NCBI GenBank assembly: GCA_044226655.1
Contig: JBGAGO010000001.1
Coordinates: 1,054,001-1,118,000 of the forward strand
Source: JBEVOS01 sp044226655
GTDB lineage: Bacteria; Pseudomonadota; Alphaproteobacteria; Caulobacterales; Aquidulcibacteraceae
Length of the DNA: 64,000 nucleotides
Direction of reading: 5' to 3'
A program made the position numbers and the translations under genes. Of this stretch, positions 33,002-43,202 are shown piece by piece (position 1 is the first letter of the stretch; each line of letters starts with the position of its first letter). Under the pieces are notes generated by a model. It was not told the DNA's origin. It saw only the letters and a program-made list of their open reading frames with translations, and did not search any database.

Positions 33002-33835
33002 TCAAACCGAGGCGGTCGCGCTCATAGCGCGGCCGCCTTGCGCGTTGCGCGTCCACACCGCGCACGCGCCTTCGCCGGTCACGCGGCCGCCTATCTCGAA
33101 CGGCCCGTCCACGATTGGCGATTGGGCGCGGAAGACAAAGCGGCGTGGCGTGCGGCCGAGAAGCTCCGCCGCGAGATTGAGCAGCAAAGTCGCCTGCAGA
33201 GGGCCATGCACGACCAGCCCCGGATAGCCTTCCTCCGCCGCATAGCTGCGATCGTAGTGAATGCGGTGCGCATTGAACGTGAGCGCGGAATAGCGGAAGA
33301 GCAGCGCCGTACCGGCGTTTAGGCGCTTCGTCACTTCCGCCTCTTCTTCATCGGGCGCGGAGGGCGCCGCGGAAGACCCTTCCCCGCGAAACACCAGGCT
33401 CTGCTTCTCGATGAGCGCCACGGCGCCGTCGCTCGCAAACTCATGCGTGATCGCCACGAAGCAGAGCTGGCCGCTGCGGCCCTCACGCAAGCTGACATCG
33501 TCTATCCGCGACGTGCGCGTCACGACGGCGCCCAGTTTGAGCGGCGCGCGGATCTCCAATTCGCCGCCCGCGGCCATGCGCTTGGGCAAAGGACAGGGCG
33601 GCAGGAAGGCGCCGCGCTTGGCGTGGCCGTCGGCATCTAGGTTCTGCGTTTCAGCGATATCGTAAGCCAGGCACCAATGGAGGCCGAGCGGCGCCGCGCC
33701 CGATGGATCGTCCGCGAGATAGGGCGCAAGGGTGGCGCGGAAGGCGGCGGCGTGGTGCGGCGCGACGATATCCTCATAGGTCTGCGTGCGCCCGATCCAG
33801 GCGCGGGCTTGGGCGAGATCGTCGGGCGTCATCAT
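33002..33835 (-). CDS. FAS1-like/MaoC hotdog dehydratase
   Basis: A 277-residue double-hotdog protein like the mesaconyl/itaconyl-CoA hydratase or HTD2 group. The N-terminal half has DLAQARAWIGRTQTYEDIVA and GGELEIRAPLKLGAVVTRTS. The C-terminal MaoC half has the hydratase motif YSALTFNAHRIHYDRSYAAE followed by GYPGLVVHGPLQATLLLN. It would hydrate an unsaturated acyl-CoA. It lies downstream of two acyl-CoA dehydrogenase genes on the same strand, with a palindromic repeat between, so it could supply a hydratase step in branched-chain or leucine degradation. The first of two adjacent ATG codons (33835) is given as start. Confidence 0.8.
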   Translation of the reverse strand: MMTPDDLAQARAWIGRTQTYEDIVAPHHAAAFRATLAPYLADDPSGAAPLGLHWCLAYDIAETQNLDADGHAKRGAFLPPCPLPKRMAAGGELEIRAPLKLGAVVTRTSRIDDVSLREGRSGQLCFVAITHEFASDGAVALIEKQSLVFRGEGSSAAPSAPDEEEAEVTKRLNAGTALLFRYSALTFNAHRIHYDRSYAAEEGYPGLVVHGPLQATLLLNLAAELLGRTPRRFVFRAQSPIVDGPFEIGGRVTGEGACAVWTRNAQGGRAMSATASV

Positions 33836-33849
33836 CAGAAATGAGTAGT

Positions 33850-33988
33850 CCTTCTCCCCTTGTGGGAGAAGGTGGCGCGAAGCGCCGGATGAGGGGTGCC
33901 GGCGCTTCGTTCTGAAAGTAGGGCGCAAGCACCCCTCATCCGTCTCGACGCTTCGCGTCGATCCACCTTCTCCCACAAGGGGAGAAGG
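33850..33988. repeat. Long palindromic element, family B
   Basis: Ends are a perfect 26-bp inverted repeat (33850-33875 against 33963-33988), each end itself a CCTTCTCCCC/GGGAGAAGG hairpin. An inner pair GGATGAGGGGTGC / GCACCCCTCATCC (33887-33899, 33929-33941) is also inverted. It lies between two minus-strand genes. Elements of this look are common non-coding repeats in alphaproteobacteria. Confidence 0.8.
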
Positions 33989-33998
33989 TCGGGTTGCG

Positions 33999-35246
33999 CT
34001 AATAGCTCCGCGGTAGGCCCAGCACGTGTTCGGCGAGATAAGACAGGATGAGGTTCGTGCTGATCGGCGCGGTTTGGTAGAGGCGCGTTTCGCGAAATTT
34101 GCGTTCGATGTCGAAATCCTCGGCGAAGCCGAAGCCGCCATGGGTCTGGATGCAGACATTGGCGGCCTCGAAGCTGGCATCGGCGGCGAGCATCTTGGCC
34201 ATATTGGCCTCCGCGCCGGGATTCTCGCCGGCTTCGTGCAGGCGCGCCGCTTCACGCACCATGAGTTCGGCGGCGCGCATGTTGGCGTAGGCCTTGGCGA
34301 TGGGAAACGCGATTCCTTGATTCTGCCCGATGGGGCGGCCGAACACGGCGCGCTCCTTGGCGTAGGCGCTGGCCTTGTCGATGAACCATTTGGCGTCGCC
34401 CACGCATTCGGCGGCGATCAGGATACGCTCGGCGTTCATGCCGGAGAGGATATAGCGGAAGCCCTGGCCTTCTTCGCCGATGAGGCTCTCCGCGGGAATG
34501 CGCACGTCTTCGAAGAACACCTCGGTCGTATTGTGGTTCATCATCGTGCGGATTGGACGGATCGTGAGGCCGGGGACAAGCGCGCCGTCCTTGCGCATGT
34601 CGAGCAGGAAAACGGAGAGCCCATCGGTGCGCTTCTTTGCTTGCTCAAGTGGGGCGGTGCGCGCCAGCAGCAGCATGAGATCGGAATGTTCGGCGCGGCT
34701 GGTCCAGATTTTCTGGCCGTTGATGATGTAGCCATCGCCCTCGCGGCGCGCCGTGGTGCGCAAGGCCGACGTATCGGTGCCGCTGGTCGGCTCGGTGACG
34801 CCGAAGGCCTGCAGACGCAGCGCGCCGCGCGCGATTTCCGGCAGATATTTGCGCTTCTGCGCCTCGCCGCCATGCCGCAGCAGCGTGCCCATCACATACA
34901 TCTGCGCGTGGCACGCCGCGCCATTGGCGCCCGCGTGCTGGATTTCCTCGAGGATCGCCGCCGCCGCCGAGAGCGGCAGCCCCGCGCCGCCGTAGTCTTC
35001 AGGAATGAGCGCAGCGAGAAAGCCGGACTCGGTGAGCGCGTTCACAAACGCCGTAGGGTAGGCGCGCTCTCGATCTAGCGCGCGCCAATACGCGCCATCG
35101 AAGCCATCGCAGAGCTTGCGCACAGAGGCGCGGATGTCGGGGTGACCCCCCCGCTTCGCAGACGTCAGTGCGTTTGCTCCCCCCTCCGGCGGCTTCGCCG
35201 CCACCTCCCCCGTGAACGGGGGAGGAAACGCGCGCGCTTGCATCAT
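33999..35246 (-). CDS. Acyl-CoA dehydrogenase with repeat-derived N-terminus
   Basis: A 415-residue flavoprotein. Family segments are LQAFGVTEPTSGTDTSALRT, YIINGQKIWTSRAEHSDLML, FFEDVRIPAESLIGEEGQGF and THGGFGFAEDFDIERKFRET. The start ATG 35246 overlaps the stop of the isovaleryl-CoA dehydrogenase gene (ATGA), so translation is coupled. The first 40 or so residues (FPPPFTGEVAAKPPEGG) are not family sequence; they are the translation of a family B palindromic repeat. Homology starts near DIRASVRKLCDGF. A GTG inside that segment could be an ancestral start. The substrate is probably a branched acyl-CoA, judging by the cluster. Confidence 0.87.
   Translation of the reverse strand: MMQARAFPPPFTGEVAAKPPEGGANALTSAKRGGHPDIRASVRKLCDGFDGAYWRALDRERAYPTAFVNALTESGFLAALIPEDYGGAGLPLSAAAAILEEIQHAGANGAACHAQMYVMGTLLRHGGEAQKRKYLPEIARGALRLQAFGVTEPTSGTDTSALRTTARREGDGYIINGQKIWTSRAEHSDLMLLLARTAPLEQAKKRTDGLSVFLLDMRKDGALVPGLTIRPIRTMMNHNTTEVFFEDVRIPAESLIGEEGQGFRYILSGMNAERILIAAECVGDAKWFIDKASAYAKERAVFGRPIGQNQGIAFPIAKAYANMRAAELMVREAARLHEAGENPGAEANMAKMLAADASFEAANVCIQTHGGFGFAEDFDIERKFRETRLYQTAPISTNLILSYLAEHVLGLPRSY
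35177..35225. repeat. Family B palindrome inside a coding region
   Basis: The hairpin GGCGGC-TTC-GCCGCC is followed by CCTCCCCCGT-GA-ACGGGGGAGG (35204-35225). It resembles the intergenic elements at 33850, 46012, 52345 and 55547, but here it is in frame within the 5' end of the acyl-CoA dehydrogenase gene. Confidence 0.75.
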
Positions 35247-36412
35247 CCGACTCCGATCAATTCGCGCCCAATCAAAAACCGCCTGATCTCGTTGGTCCCG
35301 GCGCCAATGTCGTAGAGCTTCGCATCCCGCAGCAGGCGCTCGACGGGGAAATCCTTGGTGTAGCCGGCGCCGCCGAGCGCCTGGATGGCTTCGAGCGAGA
35401 CCTTTACCGCGTTCTCGCTGGCGAACAAAATGGCGCCGGCCGCGTCGAAGCGCGTCGTCTTGCCCGCGTCGCACGCCTTCGCCACTGCGTAGACGTAAGC
35501 GCGCGCGGAATTGAGCGCGACATACATGTCGGCGATTTTCGCCTGGATCAGCTGAAAGGACCCGATCGGCGTTCCGAATTGTTTGCGCTCGCGCACATAG
35601 GGCAGCACGACATCGAGCGCGTTCTGCATGATGCCGAGCGGGCCCGCGGCCAGCACGGCGCGCTCATAGTCGAGCCCGCTCATCAGCACGCCGACACCGC
35701 CATTGGTGGGCCCCAGCACGTTCTCTTCCGGCACCTCGCAATCCTCGAACACAAGCTCGCCCGTGTCGCTGCCGCGCATGCCCATCTTGTCGAGCTTCTG
35801 GCCGACGCTGAAGCCCTTCATGCCCTTCTCGATGATGAAGGCGCTGATGCCGCGGCTGGCGGCTTCGGGCGTCGTCTTCGCGTAGACGATGAGCGTGTCG
35901 GCGTGCGGCGCGTTGGTGATCCAGAATTTCGTGCCGTTGAGCATGTAGCGGTCGCCCACGCGCGCGGCGCGCAGCTTCATGGAGACGACGTCCGAGCCCG
36001 CGCCCGCTTCGCTCATGGCGAGCGAGCCGACATGCTCCCCGGAGATCAGCTTAGGCAGATAGCGGCGCTTCTGCTCGTCGCTGCCCCAGCGCCGCATCTG
36101 ATTGACGCAGAGATTGGAGTGCGCGCCGTAAGAGAGGCCGATGGATGCCGAAGCGCGGCTGATTTCCTCCATCGCCACGACATGGTCGAGATAGCCGAGG
36201 CCGAGGCCGCCGAATTCTTCTTCGACCGTAATCCCATGAAGCCCGAGCGCGCCCATTTCCGGCCAGAGCGACCGCGGAAATGCGTTCGTCGCGTCAATCT
36301 CGGCGGCGATGGGCGCAATGCGATCGGCGGCGAAACGCTGCGTCGTGTCGCGGATGGCATCGGCCGTGTCGCCGAGCGCGAAATCGAGATTGGGAAGCGA
36401 GTTTGGAATCAT
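35243..36412 (-). CDS. ivd: Isovaleryl-CoA dehydrogenase
   Basis: A 389-residue FAD enzyme converting isovaleryl-CoA to 3-methylcrotonyl-CoA in leucine breakdown. It has AMSEAGAGSDVVSMKLRA, YMLNGTKFWITNAPHADTLI and GMRGSDTGELVFEDCEVPEE. The segment GLDYERAVLAAGPLGIMQ holds the family's characteristic catalytic glutamate position. The C-terminus LYDIGAGTNEIRRFLIGREL is typical. The length equals the family norm from ATG 36412. It diverges from the methylcrotonyl-CoA carboxylase beta gene across a REPIN-like repeat, and its product is that enzyme's substrate. Confidence 0.93.
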   Translation of the reverse strand: MIPNSLPNLDFALGDTADAIRDTTQRFAADRIAPIAAEIDATNAFPRSLWPEMGALGLHGITVEEEFGGLGLGYLDHVVAMEEISRASASIGLSYGAHSNLCVNQMRRWGSDEQKRRYLPKLISGEHVGSLAMSEAGAGSDVVSMKLRAARVGDRYMLNGTKFWITNAPHADTLIVYAKTTPEAASRGISAFIIEKGMKGFSVGQKLDKMGMRGSDTGELVFEDCEVPEENVLGPTNGGVGVLMSGLDYERAVLAAGPLGIMQNALDVVLPYVRERKQFGTPIGSFQLIQAKIADMYVALNSARAYVYAVAKACDAGKTTRFDAAGAILFASENAVKVSLEAIQALGGAGYTKDFPVERLLRDAKLYDIGAGTNEIRRFLIGRELIGVG

Positions 36413-36417
36413 GTGTC

Positions 36418-36478
36418 GTACCGCCGCCTTCCAGGCGGCCCTTTTTGTTTCCTGCCGGCTGGAAGCCGACGGTGCGGC
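36418..36478. repeat. REPIN-like pair, family A, with compensatory changes
   Basis: Two inverted REP-like units. The first is GTACC then GCCGCCT-TCC-AGGCGGC, in which both stem arms differ from the usual GCCGGCT/AGCCGGC yet still pair. The second is CCTGCCGGCTGGAAGCCGAC. They are separated by CCTTTTTGTTT. The element sits between the divergent ivd and mccB genes. Confidence 0.75.
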
Positions 36479-36537
36479 TTGCGCATCGGATATGAAACTC
36501 CGATAGCATCGCACCAAACACAAGAACAGCGAGCGTC

Positions 36538-38145
<1,608 letters not shown>

Positions 38146-38149
38146 CGCC

Positions 38150-38554
38150 ATGGGCTATGACATTCACATTCATCGTCGTGAATTCTGGGCGGATGTCGGC
38201 AATGATATCAGCGTCGAGGAATGGCGGGCGCTGATCGCGGCCGATCCCACGCTCGAAGAAGACGGCGTGATCGATTGGGCCACGGCGGACGGCGAGGCCA
38301 GTCAACGGACGCCGACTGCGCGCTTGCTCGACCACGAGGGCGAGCGGCACTTCATGCTTCAGCGCGGAGAGATCAAGGCGAAGAATCCGTCACCGCTGCT
38401 CGTCGCGAAAGCCTGTGAAATCGCGGCGCGTCTTGGCGGCAAGGTTCAAGGCGATGATGGCGAGATCTACCGGCCGGACGGATCCTATGATCCCGTGCAC
38501 ATTGGTACGCCGCGACGTCCGTTCTGGTCCAAGCTGTTCACCACAGATCATTAA
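38150..38554 (+). CDS. Uncharacterised protein (MGYDIHIH family)
   Basis: A 134-residue soluble protein beginning MGYDIHIHRREFWADVGNDI and continuing ISVEEWRALIAADPTLEEDG. Proteins with the opening 'MGYD.HI.R...W' and an 'EW......DP' motif recur in bacteria as short proteins of unknown function. It starts four bases after the mccB stop and probably shares its transcript, but nothing suggests a role in leucine degradation. Its stop overlaps that of the convergent MATE-fusion gene by four bases. Confidence 0.7.
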   Translation: MGYDIHIHRREFWADVGNDISVEEWRALIAADPTLEEDGVIDWATADGEASQRTPTARLLDHEGERHFMLQRGEIKAKNPSPLLVAKACEIAARLGGKVQGDDGEIYRPDGSYDPVHIGTPRRPFWSKLFTTDH

Positions 38555-40410
38555 AGGTCGCGGACAAGCGCTGCTAGCGCGCGGTCGCCTTTAATGTGAA
38601 GGATTGAAGCGGCTGTTGCGCTCTGCAATCTTCGTTCATGCCCGCGCGACAAGCCGCCGAACGAGAGGATCGTCGCGACATAATTGAGGCCGAAGCGTTC
38701 TTCGCAGCCGTCCGGGCGGTCCGCGCGCGGCGCGCGGCGATGATCGCGCGTTTTGCGCCAGGCGCGATAGAGGCGCAGCCAGACCGGTTGCTCGATCCAG
38801 ATGACGACGTCGGCGCGCGCCAGCGTCAGATCGTTGAAGCCGGGATAGACGCCGTCGACGACCCAGGCGTCGCCGGCGAGTGCATCCGAGAGAGAGCGGC
38901 GCACGTCGCGCGGATCGCGATGCGTCCATTCCGGCCCGTAGATAAATCGGTCGAGATGCACGACGGGCAGGCCGCGCGCTGCGCCGATGCGGCGCGCCAG
39001 CGTGGATTTGCCGGCGCCCGCGCCGCCGAGGACGAGGATGCGTCGAGCGTTAGGCGGCAAACGCGGCGCCGAGGGCCGGTCGGCGAGCCGTACGCGCGTC
39101 CAAATATCGCTGCGCCAGATTGGAACGTAGATCGCGGCTTCGAGCAGAGTCAGCGCAGCCTGAAGCGCCACGATGCCGACGAGGCCATAGCCGCAGCGCA
39201 CGCCAACGAGGTACATCAGCGGCATCTGCAAGAGCCATTGGCGCGCGAAGGGCACGATGGTCGCCGTCTTGGTCGCGCCTGCGCCGCGCAGTGCGAAATC
39301 GAGAATGCGCGCGAACGCGTCGATCGAAACCACGGCGCCGAGCATTTGCGCGGGCAGATGGGCCAGCGCGCGCGCAGCAGGATCGGCGAGGAAAGGCGCC
39401 AGCAGCGCGTCCGGCGCCAGAAGCGCGCAGAGCCCGAACGGCGCGGTGATGAGCGCGCCGGCCGCGCCGATGCGCCAGCCCCAAGCGCGCGCCACGCGCG
39501 CCGCGCCGCGGCCGAGCGCCTGACCTACAAGCGTCGCGCACGCCACGCCCATGCCGACGGCGATCTGGATCGGCAAGGTCGTGAGCGTCACGAACACGCT
39601 CAAGATCGCCGTCGAGGCCGCGCCGAGCTGCGCGACGATCGCGTAGGCGACCATAATGCCGAATTGCAGCAGGCTTTGCTGGGCGCTGACTGGCCAGCCA
39701 ATGCGCAAAATTGCGCCGAGACCGCCTAAGGTCGGGCGCACCGCGAAGATTTGGCGGGCGCGGAAAGCTGCGAAGACCAGATGCAACACGAGGCCGGCGA
39801 TGGTCGCCAGCGCCCCGGCGAGGCCCGCGCCGGCCGCGCCCATCGACGCAGTGAATATCCATGCCAGCGCGATCTGCACGGGCGCGAGCAGGAGCGCGAT
39901 CACGAACGTCGTGCGCGCCGCGCCCGTGCCGATCCAGAATGCGTTGAACGGAATGGTGAGGCTGAGAAAGAACAGGGCCGGCGCGAAGGCGCGCAGGTTT
40001 TCCCCGCCCAAGGCCGCGGAAAGCGCATCCGGCGCGATGGCGGCGACGAGCGCGGGGCCGACCACGTAGAGCAGCGCCGCCAGCGCAGCGCCCAATGGCG
40101 CCGATGCGAGGAGCGCATCGGCCAGCGCCTGGGCCGCGCGCTGGGGGGCGGACGCGCCCGTCGCCCGCGATGCGGCCGCTTGCACGCCAGTGTCGAAACC
40201 GTTGAGCAAAGAGATGGCCGTGCTTGAGATCGCGCTGGCCACGCCGATTCCGGCGAGCGCCGCCGTGCCCAAGCCGCCGACGATCGCCAGCACGGCCAGC
40301 GAGACGCCGGTTTGGATCAGAAAGAAGAGAATGAGCGGTGCGCACAGCGCCGCGGCGGTCGCGAAGGCGCCCGTCTTGGCGGGCGCGGGGGCGGCGAGGG
40401 TGTGGGGCAC
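38551..40410 (-). CDS. MATE-family transporter fused to a P-loop kinase-like domain
   Basis: A 619-residue fusion. Residues about 15-440 are a MATE multidrug/cation antiporter with some 12 membrane helices in two halves (LILFFLIQTGVSLAVLAIVG; IGWPVSAQQSLLQFGIMVAY). Residues 456-619 are a soluble P-loop domain like the 'topology modulation' / FLAR adenylate-kinase-like group. It has the Walker A LVLGGAGAGKSTLARRIG (P-loop 462-470), VVHLDRFIYGPEW and WVVDGVYPGFNDLTLARADV. No stop or frameshift separates the parts in the sequence given. The two families are normally separate proteins, so this is a real fusion or a recent gene joining. Confidence 0.85.
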   Translation of the reverse strand: MPHTLAAPAPAKTGAFATAAALCAPLILFFLIQTGVSLAVLAIVGGLGTAALAGIGVASAISSTAISLLNGFDTGVQAAASRATGASAPQRAAQALADALLASAPLGAALAALLYVVGPALVAAIAPDALSAALGGENLRAFAPALFFLSLTIPFNAFWIGTGAARTTFVIALLLAPVQIALAWIFTASMGAAGAGLAGALATIAGLVLHLVFAAFRARQIFAVRPTLGGLGAILRIGWPVSAQQSLLQFGIMVAYAIVAQLGAASTAILSVFVTLTTLPIQIAVGMGVACATLVGQALGRGAARVARAWGWRIGAAGALITAPFGLCALLAPDALLAPFLADPAARALAHLPAQMLGAVVSIDAFARILDFALRGAGATKTATIVPFARQWLLQMPLMYLVGVRCGYGLVGIVALQAALTLLEAAIYVPIWRSDIWTRVRLADRPSAPRLPPNARRILVLGGAGAGKSTLARRIGAARGLPVVHLDRFIYGPEWTHRDPRDVRRSLSDALAGDAWVVDGVYPGFNDLTLARADVVIWIEQPVWLRLYRAWRKTRDHRRAPRADRPDGCEERFGLNYVATILSFGGLSRGHERRLQSATAASILHIKGDRALAALVRDL

Positions 40411-40492
40411 GGCGGGCTGGAGCCTGCGCGCGGCCCTTTATCGACGCCAATGAATAAGCGGCATCGCTGATTTCGATGGCGTCGATATCATC

Positions 40493-41275
40493 CTATTCGT
40501 TTTTCGGCGGCGCCTGATAGGCCAGCATGGTTTCCGCCTGCACGGGCCGATCATTGCGGCGCACGGTGATCGTCGCGGCGCCGGCATCGGGCACGCCGAT
40601 CATGTAGGTGTAGCCGTCATGCTCGAAGCGATAGATCGAGCCTTCCGGCCCGGTTTCCTCCGAGCCGCCGCGCACTTCGAGTGTGAACACGGTGGTGCGC
40701 TGGGCGCCGTCGAGATCGACGCGCTGTGCGCTGGGGGCCTGCGAGAAATCGTAGGAATGATAGATGAGATCGCCATCGGCGTCTTCGTTCACGACAATCG
40801 AGCGGCGCGTTGTGAAGCCGATGATGCGGGTGCGTTCGAGCCAACGGCATGACACGGCGCGATCGCCGATGCGCATTTCGGTGATGGGCGCGGTGTAGGC
40901 TGCGCTTTCATCTTCGAGCATGCCAGGATTGAGCGCGCGCATGGTCGCGTAGGGCGCGCCATTGGCGAGGAAGGGCGTATAGACGCTGCCCATGGCGCCA
41001 TCGCCTTCGCCGCGTGTCAAATGCTGTTCGGGCTTGAACTCGGCGCTCGTCTTATCGAATTCACGCAGCGAGAAGGCGCCGTGCGCATCGGGCTGGGCAG
41101 CGACGTAGATCACCGGCGCGTCGATGCCGTCGCAAATGAACCAGGTCGCGGCCTGCACGGCAGGCGAAGCGGGCGCTGCAACCGGGGCGGTTTCGGCCGA
41201 TGACGGCGCCTCGCGTTGACACGCCGCCAGCGCCAGAGCTAGCGCCGCGCACGCAAAGCGTCGATAAAGTCGCAT
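40493..41275 (-). CDS. Lipoprotein of unknown function
   Basis: A 260-residue predicted lipoprotein. The signal MRLYRRFACAALALALAAC has a classic LAAC lipobox with Cys19. The mature part begins with a low-complexity linker (APVAAPASPAVQAA) and continues as a strand-rich domain with no recognised family; segments include SVYTPFLANGAPYATMRALN and IIGFTTRRSIVVNEDADGDL. The ATG 41275 is chosen because the lipoprotein signal begins there; the frame is open further upstream. It diverges from mccA with about 30 bp between starts, too close for independent full promoters without overlap. Confidence 0.72.
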   Translation of the reverse strand: MRLYRRFACAALALALAACQREAPSSAETAPVAAPASPAVQAATWFICDGIDAPVIYVAAQPDAHGAFSLREFDKTSAEFKPEQHLTRGEGDGAMGSVYTPFLANGAPYATMRALNPGMLEDESAAYTAPITEMRIGDRAVSCRWLERTRIIGFTTRRSIVVNEDADGDLIYHSYDFSQAPSAQRVDLDGAQRTTVFTLEVRGGSEETGPEGSIYRFEHDGYTYMIGVPDAGAATITVRRNDRPVQAETMLAYQAPPKNE

Positions 41276-41306
41276 CGATGTCAAACCCCGCATCCCCTGG
41301 GCCAGT

Positions 41307-43202
41307 ATGATCGGTTCCGTGCTCATCGCAAACCGCGGCGAAATCGCATGTCGCATCATACGCACCGCCCGCGCCATGGGGATAAGGACCGTCGCGGTCT
41401 TTTCCGAGGCGGACGTCCAGGCCCTGCATGTGCGCCAGGCCGATGAAGCGGTCGCGATCGGGCCGGCGCCCGCGAAGGAAAGCTATCTGCGCGGCGACAA
41501 GATCATCGCGGCGGCGAAAGAGACGGGCGCCGAAGCGATCCATCCGGGCTACGGCTTTCTGTCCGAAAACGCCGACTTTGCGCAGGCTGTGCTCGATGCG
41601 GGGCTGGTTTGGATCGGGCCGCCGCCCAGCGCGATCCGCGCGATGGGTTTGAAGGATGCGGCGAAGAAGCTGATGGCGGAAGCCGGCGTTCCGGTCACGC
41701 CCGGCTATCTGGGCGAAGATCAGAGCGAGGCGCGGTTGCAGAAAGAGGCCGACGCAATCGGCTATCCGGTGCTGATCAAGGCCGTCGCGGGCGGCGGCGG
41801 CAAGGGCATGCGCAAGGTCGAGAGCGCAAAAGAGTTCAAGGCCGCGCTCGCGGCGGCCAAGCGCGAGGCGGCTTCGTCATTCGGCGATGATCGCGTGCTG
41901 CTCGAAACCTATGTGCAGCGGCCGCGCCATATCGAGGTGCAGGTGTTCGGCGATGAGCATGGCGATGTCGTGCACATGTTCGAGCGCGATTGTTCGCTGC
42001 AGCGTCGCCACCAGAAGGTGATCGAAGAGGCGCCTGCGCCCGGCATGGATGAAGCGACGCGTGCCGCGGTGTACGGGGCGGCGGTGCGCGCGGCGAAGGC
42101 GGTGGATTATGTCGGCGCGGGCACGGTGGAATTCATCGCCGACGCGAGCGCGGGGCTGCGGGCCGACCGCATCTGGTTCATGGAGATGAACACGCGCCTG
42201 CAAGTCGAGCATCCCGTCACGGAGGAAATCACGGGGCTCGACCTGGTCGAATGGCAATTCCGCGTCGCGAGCGGCGAGAAGCTGCCGAAAACGCAGGATG
42301 AGATCGCGATCAACGGCCACGCGATCGAGGCTCGGCTCTACGCGGAAAACCCAGAGACGGGGTTTCTGCCGTCAATTGGCAAGCTGGAATGCTTCTCGTG
42401 GCCCCCCGAGGTGCGTGCAGGCACTCGCATTGAAACGGGCGTCGAGGAAGGCGACGAGATTTCTCCCCACTATGATCCGATGATCGCCAAGCTCGTCGCG
42501 CATGGGCCAACGCGCGCCCGAGCGATAGCTTCGCTTCGCACTGCGTGCGCCGCCACGGAGATCGCGCCGCTACGCACGAACGCCGGATTTCTCGCGCGAT
42601 GTTTGGCGCAGACCGTGTTCGAGGCGGGGAATGTCGATACCGGCTTCATCGAATCGCGGGGGGAAGCGCTCGCGCGAAAATTGGCGCCTGATGAAGGTTT
42701 GCTTTCGCTGGCGGCAAACGCCGTCTCGGTATTTTCTTGGCGTGAGCAGAAAGGACTATCCGCGCCTTGGCGCGATCAGCGGGGATTTCGGCTGAACGCG
42801 CCACCGCAGCGTGCGGTGCGTTTTCGCATCGACGGCGCGCCGGCAATTGGTTTGATCTCCGACACGCCGCCACCGTTTCCGACATTGCAGGGACGCAACA
42901 GTACAGTGATCTTCCGCGGTGGCGACGCTTACATCGTCGAAGCCGATCTCAGCGCTGGCGCGGCCAGCGATGACGGCGTCACCGAAGATTCCATCCGCTC
43001 GCCCATGCCCGGCAAGATCGTGAGCGTTGCGGCGAAAGCGGGCGCTTCGGTGAAGAAGGGCGATCCGATCTTGACGCTAGAAGCGATGAAAATGGAACAC
43101 GTGCTGACGGCGCCGTTCGACGGCGTGGTGGCGGAGCTGAAGGCCAAGGCGGGCGATCAGGTGAGCGAGGGCGTGGTGCTGGCGCGGCTGGAGAAGGCGT
43201 GA
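41307..43202 (+). CDS. mccA: Methylcrotonyl-CoA carboxylase, biotin-containing (alpha) subunit
   Basis: A 631-residue biotin carboxylase/biotin carrier. The biotin carboxylase part opens VLIANRGEIACRIIRTARAM. It has KAVAGGGGKGMRKVESAKEF (ATP-grasp glycine loop) and FMEMNTRLQVEHPVTEEITG (catalytic region). The biotinyl domain ends the protein with LEAMKMEHVL, placing the biotinylated lysine at residue 595. With MccB it forms 3-methylcrotonyl-CoA carboxylase of leucine degradation. Its stop overlaps the GTG start of the HAD phosphatase gene. Confidence 0.94.
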   Translation: MIGSVLIANRGEIACRIIRTARAMGIRTVAVFSEADVQALHVRQADEAVAIGPAPAKESYLRGDKIIAAAKETGAEAIHPGYGFLSENADFAQAVLDAGLVWIGPPPSAIRAMGLKDAAKKLMAEAGVPVTPGYLGEDQSEARLQKEADAIGYPVLIKAVAGGGGKGMRKVESAKEFKAALAAAKREAASSFGDDRVLLETYVQRPRHIEVQVFGDEHGDVVHMFERDCSLQRRHQKVIEEAPAPGMDEATRAAVYGAAVRAAKAVDYVGAGTVEFIADASAGLRADRIWFMEMNTRLQVEHPVTEEITGLDLVEWQFRVASGEKLPKTQDEIAINGHAIEARLYAENPETGFLPSIGKLECFSWPPEVRAGTRIETGVEEGDEISPHYDPMIAKLVAHGPTRARAIASLRTACAATEIAPLRTNAGFLARCLAQTVFEAGNVDTGFIESRGEALARKLAPDEGLLSLAANAVSVFSWREQKGLSAPWRDQRGFRLNAPPQRAVRFRIDGAPAIGLISDTPPPFPTLQGRNSTVIFRGGDAYIVEADLSAGAASDDGVTEDSIRSPMPGKIVSVAAKAGASVKKGDPILTLEAMKMEHVLTAPFDGVVAELKAKAGDQVSEGVVLARLEKA

